From assembly GCA_021234155.1 (NCBI GenBank), contig JAJEKV010000032.1:1613460-1677459 (forward strand): 64,000 nucleotides of DNA, read 5' to 3'. Shown piece after piece: positions 1-11,608 of this stretch (the first letter of the stretch is position 1; the number at the start of each line of letters is the position of its first letter). The notes beneath the pieces are model-generated. The model did no database searches and had not been told where the DNA came from. It worked only from the letters and a program-made list of their open reading frames with translations. The stretch is from Isoetes taiwanensis. Taxonomy: Eukaryota; Streptophyta; Lycopodiopsida; Isoetales; Isoetaceae. A program made the position numbers and the translations under genes.

Positions 1-520
1 AGGCCTGGACACTTCATGCGAGAATTGCCCGTGCGTCCTTGAGGCCCGGTGGCCATGGCCGACCTTGATTGGGAAGATCACGAGTCCAATCTCCTGGAGG
101 AGGGCGAGGCTCATGAGAGTATATTCACGCGTGCGTCTCATATTCTTGCAGCTATAGAAGCGGCTTGAAAGCTGAAAGTCGATATACATTATTTCTACAA
201 TAGGCCAAGTAGGCGATAAGCCCTTCATAATTTTGATGGACCGCGGGTAATACGCATAATTTTGCTTCTCCTAGAATGGCCCAAATGCCTTGTTGAAGCG
301 TTGAGATCCCAACCTAAAGCGGTCACATTAGCGGTGGTAAGATCGGACACACTCATAGCGCGTATTAACCTTAAGATGCGGTTGCGGGTGCACCGGTTGC
401 CTTGGGGCGAGTTAATGGACATTGGCAAATATGATCTTATTGTTGGAATGGAGTTTTTAGCATCTGCCAAGGCCAACATAGACTGTGAGAAGCGGGGAGG
501 TCACCTTCAACGCCGCTAAT
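1..520 (+). pseudogene. gag zinc-knuckle remnant and retropepsin-like protease of chromovirus 1
   Basis: The first codons read RPGHFMRELPV, a CCHC knuckle whose first and last visible cysteines have changed. The protease follows to about 519. Its best preserved part is the C-terminal half, with DLIVGMEFLASAKANIDCEK, matching the D-x-I-L-G-M-x-W/F-L segment that follows the retropepsin active site. The catalytic D-S/T-G triad is not readable, because the stretch at about 200-260 is scrambled by frameshifts. The protease would normally mature Gag-Pol. It is clearly non-functional here. Confidence 0.75.
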
Positions 521-639
521 GGGCACGTGTGACTATAAAGGTGATTCATTCCACTCCGCTATGCGGTCGATGTCAATAAACAAGTTAGAAAAAGCTATAT
601 ACGAGGAATGAACTCCTTTGCCTCATTAAACTTGCCTCC

Positions 640-1560
640 ATTGAGTCGACTCAAGCGAGGAAGCAAATAATCGACACCTTAGCACCAGACATTGCTAACC
701 TTCTTCGAGAATTTAGCGATCTTTTTCCAGATGAGATCCACAAGCTTCCTCCTTTCAGAGGGGTAGAATGTGAAATAACTCTTGAACCGGGTACTAAGCC
801 TACCAGCAAGGCCCCGTACCGAATGAGCCCTCCAGAGTTAGCGGAGCTTAAGAAACAACTACAAGAGTTACTGAACCTGGGGTTTATTCGGCCTAGTGTT
901 TCACCATTTGGCGCTCCTATTCTTTTTGTCAAGAAGAAAGATGGCTCCTTAAGGATGTGTATTGATTATAGGCAACTCAATAAGCATACCATCAAGAATC
1001 GCTATGCTTTGCCTAGGGCAGATGATCTTATGGACCAGTTACAAGGAGCAAAATATTTCTCAAAGATTGATTTGCGCTCCGGATACCATCAGATAAGGAT
1101 AAAGGAGGAGGACATTCATAAGTCTGCTTTTCGCACCAGATATGGGCATTATGAGTTTACCGTCATGCCTTTTGGATTGACCAATGCCCCCACAAGCGTT
1201 TATGCGGTTGATGAATGACATCTTCCGCCAATACTTGGATGACTTTGTTGTCATTTTCTTTGATGACATTCTCATCTATAGTAAAACCTTGCAGGAACAT
1301 GAACAACATCTTTGATTGGCTTTGCGAAGCTAAGGCGCCATCAGCTCTTTGCCAAGTTTTCTAAATGCAAGTTCGCCACTCAGAATTAGACTATTTGGGG
1401 CATATTATTTCAGCGAAGGAATTGCTACGGACCCGACCAAGATAGAAGCGGTAAAGGATTGGCCCATTCCAGCTAATGTTTCGTAGGTCAGGAGTTTCTT
1501 GGGACTCATGAGGATATTATCGGAAATTTGTTAAGGATTTTGCAACAATTGCTGCACCTC
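640..1560 (+). pseudogene. reverse transcriptase of chromovirus 1
   Basis: The frame at 823-1218 holds the canonical Ty3 RT fingers and palm: [36 protein letters not shown], then [13 protein letters not shown] and [10 protein letters not shown]-type residues (here [14 protein letters not shown]). After a frameshift near 1195 the catalytic block reads [13 protein letters not shown] at about 1246-1284, which is the FxDD form usual in plant Ty3. Further frameshifts follow near 1315 and 1385. The downstream thumb and connection region can be followed to about 1560. The domain would copy element RNA into DNA; this copy is dead. Confidence 0.93.
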
Positions 1561-2060
1561 TTACTAATCTCACAAGGCATGAGAAAGTGAAGGATTGGAT
1601 GGAACATTGGAAAGCAAAAAGTCCAAGTCGGCTTTTCGGAAGCTCAAGGATGCTTTAACATCTACACGGTCCTCACCTTGCACGATCCCGAAAAGGATAA
1701 ATCGGTAGCCACCGATGCTAGTAAGATAGCTACCGGTGGAGTCTTAATGCTGAGGAAGGAGAGTTGTTGCCTACGATTCAAAGAAGATGAATGATGCTTG
1801 AAGCAGCGATATCCTACCCATGATCGGGGAGTTGTTGGCGGTTGTTTCGTGCTCTCGTATTTGGAGACACTACCCTTCTTGGTAGAAGGTTTCATTTCGT
1901 CACGGATCATCGAGTCCGCTATCTATCCACCCAACCAAATCTAAATCTCGTCGGCGAAGATGGATGGAATTCCTCGAGGAATATGACTTGAGATTGTATA
2001 CAAGCGGGGAAAGCACAATGTGGTTGCGGATGCTTTGTCACGTCATCCCTTCATAACCCG
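1560..2060 (+). pseudogene. RNase H domain of chromovirus 1
   Basis: Short matching pieces appear in changing frames. They include TVLTLHDPEKDKSVATDASK, the first catalytic Asp block of Ty3 RNase H, then ATGGVLMLRK and a tail reading NVVADALSR, the conserved ADALSR end of the domain. At least three frameshifts separate these pieces. The intact counterpart in this window is in chromovirus 2 (45920-46399, minus strand), which shows the same order. The domain would remove RNA from the RNA-DNA hybrid. Confidence 0.85.
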
Positions 2061-2189
2061 GACCCATTGTAACGCCATTTCCACACTCACCGGCCGAGTT
2101 TGGGAAGCCAGATAGAACAGACCGGCCCACAGATCCCGAATGCGTAATATTTGGGAAAGTTTGGGTAAGGAAGCCCGTACCAATAAAGA

Positions 2190-3130
2190 ACATTGAAGCA
2201 TTCCGTTCATATAAGAAAGAGGGCAATTTGTTATATCACAAAGATAAGTTGTGTGTTCAATGACTTCAAAGGGTCGCGAAAGGCGATTCTCCATGACACA
2301 CACAACAGCCCTATAGCGGGACATGCGGGTTTTATGAAAACTTACTTTAAGATCCGCTCCAGCTATTTTTGGCCTTCGATGAAGAAGGATATTGCTAGGT
2401 ACATCAAGCGATTAATGGCGGGTTTGTCGACAAACCAAGGCTGAGCAATTAAGAGTTCAGGGGAGTTGCAACCTTTGGATGTGCCCAATGCCAAGTGGGA
2501 AGTCATAACCATGGATTTCATTGTGGGCCTTCCACGCACTCTCGTGGATATGATGCATTAATGGTCGTGGTCGACAAATTATCAAAGATGGCTCACTTCT
2601 TGCCATGTCGCACCTTTGGATGTGCCCGGACACCGCTTGCCGATGACCGCCTTGCTCTTTGCAAAAGAAATTTTCGAGGGGTTGCGGGATGTAGAGAGTA
2701 ATTGTATCGGATAGGGATCCTAAGTTTGTCGGTGCATTGCGGAAGGATTTCTTCGCCACCATCAGACCAAGCTTGCCATGAGTGCAACTTACCATCCTCG
2801 AAGACGGATGGTCAAGCGAGCGTGTCAATCGTATTATCGAAGATATGCTCTACGAAGCTATGTATGGAGTAAGCAGTCACAATGGGCGGATTATATTTAT
2901 CGGTAGAGTTAAGCCTATAATGATGCAAGCGGGGAGTCTTCAAAGATGTCTCCCTTCATGATAAATTATGGCTATCAATGTCTTACTCTCGGACCATGGC
3001 ATAACCTTTGTTTCTAAAGTGGAGGTCTCTCAACAACTCCTTTTTAGAAATGCAGGCCTTGATGGAGGAAGTTAGGGGTTACTTATTGGCGCACGTGATC
3101 GTCGAGAAGAGTCTAGCGGATAAGCACCGA
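2190..3130 (+). pseudogene. integrase of chromovirus 1
   Basis: The HHCC zinc region is at 2193-2444, with AGHAGFMKTYFKIRSSYFWP; its Cys pair is damaged (the frame reads ARYIKRLMAG where chromovirus 2 has RECQLC). The DDE core follows, with WEVITMDFIVGLP (first Asp, about 2500), a degenerate VSDRDPKFVGA-like segment near 2705-2735 (second Asp) and a HPRRRMVKRACQ-like piece where HPQTDGQTER is expected near 2795. Then comes SPFMINYGYQCLT at about 2950. Multiple frameshifts make it inactive. Gene order places it directly after RNase H, as in Ty3 elements. Confidence 0.88.
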
Positions 3131-3139
3131 ACCCCACGA

Positions 3140-3530
3140 ATCTTCAGTGGGCGAATCGGTTTGGCTTAAGATCAAAGTAAAACAAGCCAAGCTTAAAATT
3201 GGTAATGTAAGTTGGCACCCGGATGGGCTGGGCGTTCGGGATTACCGAGCGTGGGAGAACAGCATATCGCTTGGACTTGCCACCCGGCTTGAAGATCCAC
3301 AAGGTCTTTCCATTGAGTCTTACGAAGCAACACACCCCGATGGGGAGGAGGTTTTGGATACCCCAACTCTCCTAGAAATGACCTGAAGAGCGGCTGGAAA
3401 TAGTGCCCAAGCTCTTCTTGATCGAGCTTACAAACAGACGGAAGGACTCAAATGTTGCAATACTTGGTCAAGTGGAAGCACTTACCGGTTGAAGATGCTA
3501 CGGGTGATGAAGATAGACCTTGAGAAGCAC
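3140..3530 (+). pseudogene. integrase C-terminal region and chromodomain of chromovirus 1
   Basis: The frame at 3147-3386 reads GESVWLKIKVKQAKLKIGN, the GPY/F-like tail of chromovirus integrase, and ends with EEVLDTPTLLEMT. After a frameshift, 3450-3510 reads QYLVKWKHLPVEDAT, the aromatic-cage region of a chromodomain (compare YLVKWKGYP in the family). Chromodomains of chromoviruses steer integration by binding histone marks. The same residues are intact at 44515-44600 in chromovirus 2. This copy is broken by frameshifts. Confidence 0.85.
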
Positions 3531-4256
3531 TATCCAGGACTTCATGCGGGGAATCTCAAGGGCGCACCATCAACGATGCTATCAACCCCGCTCGGTAAGC
3601 TTGAAGGCTTGATTTCCGAGAATCATGTTCTAGAGGGTAGATGCATCGTATATTATAATAATAACCAATGATGAGATCACCTTCGTGTTCTCTAGGGTCG
3701 TGGTGTATTGTTGATGTTGACATGACCACGAATTGCTTAAAAAGCATCTAGTAAATAGACTGCGTTCATTCCGGCTATACGGGGAACTGAACCATTCCTT
3801 ATGCCACAATGAATTGCAAGCCGTAGACATGATAGGTTCCCTTCTAGATACTTTTTCTTTTATTTATAGGGGGTGGTCCCTTCAACCACAATTTAATCAT
3901 ATTATTAACCTACGGGTATATTGATGTGTGCGGGCCGATTGAGCAGTCGTCACACCGCCTTTGTATAGAGGGTTGCTGATGACCCAACTTTTCCCGTATT
4001 GGTTTTGTCTACATGTGTGATTTTTGTTGTCTGGATGTTTTAAATCGGACTTTGGTCCTACACTCTCTTGATGATAAGTTTGTATAAGGCACCTTGGTGC
4101 TTGTACTTTGATATTTTCAACTTCAATGTATTACTGTCCGGAATACTGTAATTTCAACGTATTAATGTTATCTTCTTAACTCCATTTTCTAATTGAGTGC
4201 TTTATTTATATGTATTCGATTAGTTAACCCCAATCTTTGAGGACAACATTATTTTT
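3531..4256 (+). other. 3' untranslated region of chromovirus 1
   Basis: This lies between the chromodomain and the polypurine tract. I see no coding signal. The only regularity is AT-rich sequence, as is usual upstream of a Ty3 polypurine tract. It includes the motif for the polymorphic phrase gaggacaacatt just before the tract, which recurs (reverse-complemented) beside the PPT at 43597-43615. Confidence 0.6.
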
Positions 4257-4268
4257 AAGGAGGGAGAA
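4257..4268 (+). other. polypurine tract of chromovirus 1
   Basis: AAGGAGGGAGAA sits immediately before the LTR start TGTGACGTTCC. The same purine run followed by TGTGACGTTCC occurs in reverse complement at 43571-43596. It is the plus-strand primer site in Ty3 replication. Confidence 0.88.
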
Positions 4269-5865
4269 TGTGACGTTCCCGCGTATTTATACGGTCACGC
4301 GATTTTATTCATACGGGACATGTACAAATACAAGCACGTCACCCCCCCTAAAGGTACGCCACCATGGGGGTATGGGAACTTAATTGTAACCTAGGGGGTT
4401 ACTCTTAAAAGGATTAAATTAGCTATGCTAATTTAATACTAATTTAATACATTAAAGATAATAACTTAATTAGGCTAATTACTTGTTTGGGGAAGCCACT
4501 TTTGTCGATTAAGGCAGCATGGGGGTTACCAAGTTAGGATGCCAACTTGACCCCTATCCCTGTGATTGACTCCTGAAGATCGACCAAGGAAGGCCAGGAG
4601 CTGAGCGCCATCATACACCAGCAGAGAGCCACCATACCAGTTGTCCCTGTGAATCAGCAGCTGAATTCTCAACTCCCAGGAGATGGAGGCGCCCCATGGA
4701 AACGAGTCCAGCCAGAATTCAGGTAGGTGGCTATGTGGATTCTAGATAACGCTTGATTGTGTCCGTTTCTCTGTTCTCTTTGTGATTCAATCATAGAAAC
4801 TAACCCTCGATTGTACAAGCAAGTTCTCTTTATATTCAATTCTGGTTCTTACTCTGAAAGGATGGATTGTTAGTTCTTTGTTTAATCGACTCAAAACGGG
4901 GGGATTACGGGGGTAGAGACCTCACGAGGCGTGTATTGTAGTTTGCTCCTAGATGGCATCACTGTAGGAGTCCCATTAGATGCGGACTTTGTGCACAAGA
5001 GCCCATAGGGTCCTAGATGCTATGGTCGGCTTAGCACCCGGACAAGGAACATAGTGGTGACATGAGGGGTGGGGTCTTGCATGAGCATACAAGGCTCCAC
5101 GAGACTCCTCTGATGGGCTAGGCACGATAGCGGTCCGTAGGGGCGGGTATGGGTGCGACACTCGGGTGTAGAGGTGTGATCCGGTATGGAGCACCTTGCA
5201 CTTTGAGTAGATTTAGGGTGAGTAAGTCGAATGCCGGATGCGGGGGTTGCTGATGCGCACGTATTCTCTAGCTCACCCATGGAACCACTGTGATTACGGA
5301 AGGGGACGCTTCCCCGACCGCCTCATCGGACCAGCGTCATGAACTGGCGTAGGCTCAAAGGGTGATCCCTTGAACTGCGTCTCAGGAAAATATAAGCGAA
5401 GCCATAGCATGAATTGACCCATCGCAAAGTGTGTGAGGGCGGATGGAGTGGACAACCCTAGCCGATGTTCTATGCCGATAGCGCCATGCCAAGACTTCGG
5501 TCTGGCTGATCTCTTGAGGCCCGACCATCGATCGATCCTATGGGGAGTTGGAGGGGGTAGAACACGGGTTTTGGGCGTTTTCTTAGGATTAGATGCATAT
5601 TCTATGTCGTTGGTATTTTGGATGGATCGCCACCCCGTGGTGGATATTTATGTATATTCGTCTTTGTGTGCTAACCCTTGTATTCATGCTTCATGACGTA
5701 GGAGTCCCATTGAAGGCGTGGGCGAATGACCCCTTCCGTGTCCTTCTTGGGGCCTCATTTCATAGATGGCCCGAAGCAGGCCGGAGGCCACGCTCATGGT
5801 GAGATGATCGCCATGGGAGGGGAAAGTCCCCGTATGTATCGTCATTATATATTGCAGGGCGTCCT
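4269..5865 (+). repeat. 3' LTR of chromovirus 1
   Basis: Starts TGTGACGTTCC directly after the polypurine tract. It shares blocks with the LTRs at 41960-43583 (reverse strand) and 48830-49676, for example gggtagagacct, tgtgcacaagagcc and the segment around 5700-5850. The end is eroded: the other copies finish GGGAGCGTCACA, here only gggcgtcc is left near 5857-5864. The sequence then changes to LINE-A endonuclease. Short ORFs inside it are not genes. Confidence 0.85.
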
Positions 5866-6644
5866 GGCCAGAGGCTCATCTGAAAGGAATTGCGGATGGT
5901 GGTCTGAAACTGAGTTGTCCTTGAGACAGAACCGGAAGAGACCTGGAAGTGCCACAACTGCATTTGCATTCCAAAGAAGCTCTATCTGGCGAGAGCTTGC
6001 ACGACCCCCACGAACTTGACCATTGCACCAAGTAAAGGAGCCTTCACCATCAATCTCCAAAAAGGTTGCGGTCATGGAGTAGACTTGAGCCAATTGCATG
6101 TTCAAAACTAGACACCACCGTGGAGGTAGCCCCGTGACTCCATTTCCACCATATTAATTAAGATCCCCAACAAGAAGCCATGGAAATGTGGCAGCCCTTT
6201 CGAGCATCTTTCCTACTTAAAGGAGGCCCATAGTGCAGCTCTCTAATGGGACCTATTGTGGGCATAAACATTAATTAGACCATACTTAACCCCTTGTTCC
6301 CGCCAAACAATTAGGGCCTAACGACCAAAACGATCAGCCTAAGTGAAGATGATGGCAAAGAAGGAAGCCATGCTATCACCACCCCGCACTAACGTAATCG
6401 ATGTCTGCGATAGGACATTAAACCGACCAATCATGTATGCGCAAGCTTTGATATGTCTCCCCACGACACTTGTGCTCTTGAAGACATACAAACCGAGGAT
6501 CCAATCTAGGTAAGTAGAAAGAAATGCGACTCCACTTGAGGGGAGGCTACCCCTTCCATGAAACTAACCACATTGACCTTGTGGGGGGGGCAATCGTGAT
6601 GAGACCTCCGGTGTCTCAAGGGAATTTGAGGGACCAGGCATCGT
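5866..6644 (-). pseudogene. LINE-A ORF2, start of endonuclease domain
   Basis: Read on the minus strand, this matches the endonuclease of LINE-B (38342-39060) in order. It has an NVVSF start near 6580, QEHKCRGETYQSL near 6480-6440 (LINE-B: QEHKCHKGDMSRL), INVYAHN near 6270 (LINE-B: VNVYAPN), LLVGDLN near 6175 (LINE-B: LLGDFN), then GSFTWCNGQ and SVSDHHPQFLSDE at about 6040-5880. These are the metal-binding and catalytic landmarks of the APE-type LINE endonuclease. The frame is broken many times. The RT part is missing because chromovirus 1 interrupts the LINE at about 5865; it should continue left of the window. Confidence 0.85.
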
Positions 6645-7075
6645 GGATAGGTTCAACACGGGCCAGACGCTTTATTGGAATAATGCGTGATGAATTGAAT
6701 GATACGGCACAAATTTGTCGTGATAAAACGCAAAAATACTGGGCGGAAAACAATTCCTGGCTAGAAAATTTCGCCGCACGTAAAAAGCAAAACAAAACCG
6801 CTGCAGACGCCGAAAAATATTTTCGCCAGACGCTGAAGATTACCGTTACAGACGTTAAAACCAATTTTTTTGCGACGCTTAAAATCGACGCCACAGCGTC
6901 TGTAATTTTTTCGCGTGCACGCGGTTAAAAGTTTTTCGCGACGCCGAATAATTTGAACCGGCAGACTGTGAAACATAATCTTTCGCGTGACGAAAAAATT
7001 TTTCAGCGACGCTGGTTTTGTTGTTTTCGCAGCACTGAAAAATTTTCTAGTTTGTTTTGCCCGATTTACTAAGCA
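6645..7075 (+). repeat. left terminal and subterminal repeat array
   Basis: From the candidate TIR (6645-6654) inward there are many copies of gcgacgc, cagacgc and cgtctgt, in both orientations, spaced 20-50 bp apart in an AAAATTTT-rich background. The array at 16690-17050 has the same vocabulary. In Ac/Ds and Spm such arrays bind transposase. No coding sequence is credible here, despite open frames created by the repeats. Confidence 0.7.
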
Positions 7076-7128
7076 AAAAATATTTGCGCCTAATCGTTTG
7101 GCCTCGCTTTTGTGGCAATTGTTAATAG

Positions 7129-7138
7129 TATATATAAG
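7129..7138 (+). promoter_or_regulatory. candidate TATA box of the hAT transposase gene
   Basis: TATATATAAG lies between the subterminal array and the BED-finger coding region about 400 bp downstream. Position and orientation fit a transposase promoter. There is no direct proof of use. Confidence 0.4.
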
Positions 7139-7239
7139 AAAAACGTGATTAGCCCTAGAATTCACCTCGAACGTTGACCGCCGTGTTGAGTCAAAATACT
7201 CCTTGGGAAACGGTTTGCCTTTGAGGTGTCGTTTTTCAG

Positions 7240-10060
7240 TCATGAGCTCGACGTTGGATACTTGAACGTGAGTTTACTCCGCCCCCGGTGGTTTCAAGCC
7301 AACAGGTTGGCATCCTTCCATAGAATATCCTATAGGGTCCCGTCCAACCCCTTGATTCTTCGACGGGGCGTCGACGTAACATATGCATTGTGAGCTTGCT
7401 CCTTTGCATATATAACGCCTTCCTTTAGTTCGTGTAATCAAGGAGTCGATTAAGAGACATTGTCGGCCCGGGTCCGAAAGCAATGGTGGCTACCGGTCAT
7501 GCATCTACCCGGAGGTGCCGGGCAACGGTCATGCATCTACCTCTAGAGGTGCGAGGATCGTGTGCCCGTGGTGGCCGACGGGACCGCAACTCGTGCACAT
7601 GGTCGCTGCATCGAGTTGCGGGTCGGAAAAGAGGCCCGTAATGGGAGTTTGTGAAAGAGTTTGGCATAAAATGAGTGGGAATGTGTGTTTTGTGGATACA
7701 CATCGGTAAATGGTTCTCGACAAGAATTCGAGCTCACATCTTACGTGGAACGCGAAGACGCGGTGTCGCGAACTTGTAACCGCATCTCGCCGACTTTGCG
7801 AAAGGATGCCATCGAGAGATTGTCTCGACCGATGGGATACGCGAAAAAAAAAAAAAAACCAAGAATAATATGAGAAAAAGACGAAGTTACAAATACTCAA
7901 GAGGTCGGGCGTAAGGCATTTAAGATAACTATACCACCGCTGGGACGAAAGATACCGATCGAGGGCGGGACTAGGGTCAATAGTAGGTATAAGCAACGGG
8001 AGAACAGAGAATGATAGAGACAATTGAAATAGTGGAAAGACAAATGCATTAAGCAACAGAGGGTTGATCATTGCTTAACATCAGAGCAATTGAAGAAGAC
8101 ACAACTGAAGGTTGTAGAGGCATTTTTATATGCTGGGTTGTCTCCACATATTCTGGAGCATAAAGCAATGAAAGAAGCCTTCCAAGAAGTTGCCAAAGCA
8201 GGACCGGCTTTTAGACTGCCTTCATACAAGCATGCCAATAATAAAATGGTTGATGAAATACATGGAAAAATGGTTGAGAGGGTGGAGATGAAGTTGTGTC
8301 GTAGGAGCACGCCGCCTTCATTAGTGACCGATGGTTGGAGCAATGTAAACAAGGACCATCTTATTAATTTCATGATCGTATCCGGGGTGAAGTATTTTTG
8401 AAAATCAGAGAAACCAAACCGACCAAGTGAATTTGAGATTGGATTTTTCAGAAAAACAAAGGCCGTGATAGAGAGTTTTGGACCGAAGAGAATATTTCAA
8501 GTTGTAATGGATAACGGGTCTAATTGCAAGCTAGCGGGTGAATTGCGGAGGCGAATTTCCGTGGTTGCATGCTACTAGTTGCCAATGCCATTGCTCGAAC
8601 CTATTGTCAAGGACCTGTTCTCACAAAGACACGTGGTTCAAAGATCCCATTCCGAAAAGCTTCGGCTTGTAAAATTCATCACAAAGAAGCCGCAATTTAT
8701 GCCATTTACAAGTCATTCGTCCGAAGAGCCTAGCACTCATGAATCCCGGCAAACTCGGTTTGGTTCCAATTATATCTCGGGTTTTGAAAGAGTGCTGAAG
8801 TGTCGTGATTGGATTATCTCAACCTTTAATCATACGAAGTTTTTGATTGGGAAAGAAGGCGAAAGGGAAAAAATGCCGCCAAACACCGACAAAGAAGTCG
8901 CCGCCTTCGAGAAATGCTTGGGCGGGAGACATTTTGGAAAGGTGTAAAAAATGTTGTGAGGTGCATGCAACCTTTGTTTGTCATGCCATCAAAACCCTTG
9001 ATTCTTGAAGGCAAGCACCGGAAAGGTCCGGAGGTGTTGGCACTCCATTCAATCCTTCCTAGAACGTGATGGTCCCAATGCGCCATTTGACAATGCTAAG
9101 CGCCGCAAAGACTACCGTGAGACTTCAATGAACGATGGAAGAAGTCATACAATGATCTTCATGGCGCCACAGATGCCTTAGACCCACACAACCACGATAT
9201 GGACCAGCATACAGATAAAGAAGTGATGGGCTCGTTGAAGAAGGTTGCAAAAATGTTCTATCCCAACATTTTCGGACTACAAGCTTTTCATTGCCGAAGT
9301 TAATCAATACCGTAACCCGAGTGGAAGGTGGGCAGATGAAGAGCTTCACGACGCACTGGAGAGTCATAAGAAGGAACCAAATATGGAATCATATGCATGG
9401 TGGCAAGCCCATGGGCAAGTTATCGATACCTTGCAGCAATTGCAATGACTATCCTCTCTTTGGTATCTTCCAATAGTGCAAGTGAGAGGAATTGGAGTGC
9501 CTATAAGTACATACACGTGTCACCCGCAATCGCTTGCTACATAAGAAGGCGGACAAACTTGTATACAACTTCTCAAACCGGGCGGCTATTGAATCGAATA
9601 GTGGTACATCCATGAATCGATAAGCTACGTTTCCTTTCATGGATGCGCATTCCGGCGGAAGAGGACAACGAGAAGGCGGTGAGGGACGAGATGCTTGCAA
9701 TAAATGCTGCAAGCCATGTTGATGAAGACATCCAACGCACCCAATTTCGTTGATGACGAAGATGATATAGACCAAGCCATATTCTCGATCCGGATCAGCC
9801 CAACGGCGAGGATACCAGAGGAGTCCGATACGTAAAGGCCGTGTTCGAGCAATGCGCTTGATGACGGATCGGCTTACGTGATCCAACGGACTCACCTTTG
9901 CGCTTTACCTTGACAAAAGAGAACAGGCTAGGAAAAACACGTCTCGAGGACGTTTCACTAAAGGAAAGGGTCATCGGAGGTTGAACCTAGGTCCCAAAGA
10001 AGAAGAGGATGGAACCGCAAATGATGAAATCGATGAAGAAGGCGTTGCCTAGAAAAATGA
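7240..10060 (+). pseudogene. hAT transposase (BED / DUF659 / dimerisation), broken
   Basis: A BED-type zinc finger remnant reads EWECVFCGYTS at about 7670-7700 and continues to SPTLRKDAIERLS near 7820. The DUF659 domain follows at 8090-8400 with PPSLVTDGWSNVNKDHLINF, then MDNGSNCKLAGELRR (8505-8550), TRFGSNYISGFERVLKCRD (8755-8812) and the C-terminal hAT dimerisation block SSNSASERNWSAYKYIH at about 9470-9520. An acidic DDEDDI-like tail lies near 9750. At least six frameshifts and stops separate these pieces, so it is dead. The order is exactly that of plant BED-DUF659-hAT proteins. An AATAAA-like site occurs near 10134. 7240-7560 holds no recognisable coding sequence. Confidence 0.88.
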
Positions 10061-10434
10061 TGTGATGAGTATCTTCACTGTTGTAATTGGTCTTGAGGAT
10101 TTTCATACTATTGTAACCGGCCCCCCGCACTATTAATAAAAAGAAGTTTTTGGTTATAATTTTTTGTCACAAATGTTTCGTTAATGTATGATAGTTCTTT
10201 CTATGTTTTTTCTATGTTTTCTTTCATGTGTAACATGAAGTGCCTCGAAAACCTTCGTTGGATCAGACCCGCCTCGACCTCGTTGTTGCTTGCCTCTTCG
10301 CATTTTTTAATCTTGCTGATGAGAAGTAATCCCACGCATGCGAAGGGGCCAAAACAGCCTCGGACCAGCCGGATTAATCTGATCCATCAGAAGGTTCACA
10401 AGGTACCCGGCACCCAAGTCGGGAATAACCCGGT

Positions 10435-10598
10435 ATGCCAAATTGGGCTTTGAATGTTATTCGGACCTATAATCTGTACTCTATTCCTCTGGGTGGCACA
10501 TGCTCTGAATACCCAAATGGGTTTGCATGGCATGTGCCACCCAAAGGAATGGAGGTACAAATTATAGGTCCCGATGGCATCCAAATGGCGATTTGGCA
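10435..10598. repeat. foldback (hairpin) element type 1, copy 1
   Basis: A 164-bp imperfect palindrome. The left arm begins atgccaaattgggc and the right arm ends gcgatttggca. The arms pair along ggacctataatctgtac / gtacaaattataggtcc and gggtggcacatgc / gcatgtgccaccc. A copy about 97 per cent identical lies at 11248-11410. It looks like a MITE; no firm target duplication was seen. Confidence 0.75.
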
Positions 10599-10645
10599 AC
10601 CATTCAAGAGGATCACGCCCGGGCCGGGGATGAAGAGACACAGTA

Positions 10646-10767
10646 CAAGCATCGAGACTTCCCAACCCTTGCTTTCACCCCTCTTTGAACAATGGAACTT
10701 AGCATGTAAACTAAGCTACATTGCCCAAAGAGGAGGGGAAAGAAAGATTGGGAAGTCTCGATGCTTG
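10646..10767. repeat. foldback element type 2, copy 1
   Basis: A 122-bp hairpin with outer arms caagcatcgagacttccca and its complement. Inner arms around the loop are gaacttagcatgtaaactaag. It belongs to a direct duplication with a period of about 192 bp (second copy 10840-10960). A third, more diverged copy is at 11609-11722. Confidence 0.75.
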
Positions 10768-10839
10768 AACTCATCAATCACTAACATCAAATTAACCCGA
10801 AGGATCACGCCCGTGCCGGGATGAAGAGAGACACTGGTA

Positions 10840-10960
10840 CAAGCATCGAGACTTCCCAACCCTTGCTTTCACCCTCTTTGAACAATGGAACTTAGCATGT
10901 AAACTAAGCTACATTGCCCAAAGAGGAGGGGAAAGAAAGATTGGGAAGTCTCGATGCTTG
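10840..10960. repeat. foldback element type 2, copy 2
   Basis: Almost identical to the hairpin at 10646-10767, together with about 40 bp of 5' flank (gatcacgcccg and following). The flank was copied too, so this is a tandem duplication and not a separate insertion. Confidence 0.75.
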
Positions 10961-11247
10961 AACTCATCAATCAACGACATCTAATGAACCCACAGAATCG
11001 CAAGCTCCTTCTAAAGGAGGTAACAAGAATTTCGAGAAGTCTATATTGTTTGCCATGGAGAATATAAAGCCTGGTGACCTGACAACCATTCAAGAGGGTT
11101 GGCGCCTTGGCTTACTCCTTTTCGAAGTTTCTGTTGATCTAATTAGCCACCGAGTGAGCATGTCATCCTAGGGGGCAAATTAGATACACAAAACAGTAAA
11201 ACCAAAGAGACTAAGCCCGTGGTGAGCGAAGTTGGAAGACACTTCGT

Positions 11248-11410
11248 ATGCCAAATTGGGCTTTGAATGCTATCTGGACCTATAATCTGTACTCTATTCC
11301 TCTGGGTGGCACATGCGCTGAATACCCAAATGGGTTTGCATGGCATGTGCCACCCAAAGGAATGGAGGTACAAATTATAGGTCCAGATGGCATCCAAATG
11401 GCGATTTGGC
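11248..11410. repeat. foldback element type 1, copy 2
   Basis: Matches 10435-10598 except for a few substitutions, for example atgctatctgg for atgttattcgg. The flanks differ from copy 1, so this is an independent insertion or a separate duplication. Confidence 0.75.
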
Positions 11411-11608
11411 GTACTAAAGTTAACGGACGCTGGCCCCTCCAATTTCAAGTCATAGTGATGCTCAAGGTTCTCCATCAATAGAAGGAGTTAGGATGTTCCA
11501 TGATTTGGTGCCTAACACCCAATCGTGATAGATGGACAACGCCTGTGCACCACTTTGGCTTGAAATTAGAGTGCGCCTCACCTCCGACGCCTCGAGACTG
11601 GGGTTCGT

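Larger units (their letters stand above)
1..5865 (+). mobile_element. Ty3 chromovirus 1, 3' part
   Basis: This is a decayed Ty3-type LTR retrotransposon that enters the window inside gag. The order is zinc-knuckle remnant, protease, RT, RNase H, integrase, chromodomain, polypurine tract, 3' LTR. That domain order and the C-terminal chromodomain identify a plant chromovirus; the long LTR (about 1.6 kb) suggests the Tekay/Del group, which is inference. Every domain is broken by frameshifts. The 5' LTR lies left of the window. Its 3' LTR ends inside LINE-A endonuclease sequence, so it inserted into that LINE. The element at 41960-46985 and the LTR at 48830-49676 belong to the same family. Confidence 0.93.

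Noticed and set aside
4976-5802. Several ORFs of 69-87 codons on both strands
   Set aside because: They lie inside the LTR of chromovirus 1 and are not kept in the other two LTR copies.
6616-7243. ORFs of 92-160 codons in the 6.6-7.2 kb array
   Set aside because: The frames follow the subterminal repeat motifs and show no protein-like composition or homology to the frames in the matching array at 16.7 kb.
10396-11481. ORFs containing GTYNLYLHSFGWHMPCKPIWVF on both strands
   Set aside because: They are read from the hairpin type 1 palindrome. The same peptide appears on both strands because the DNA is self-complementary.
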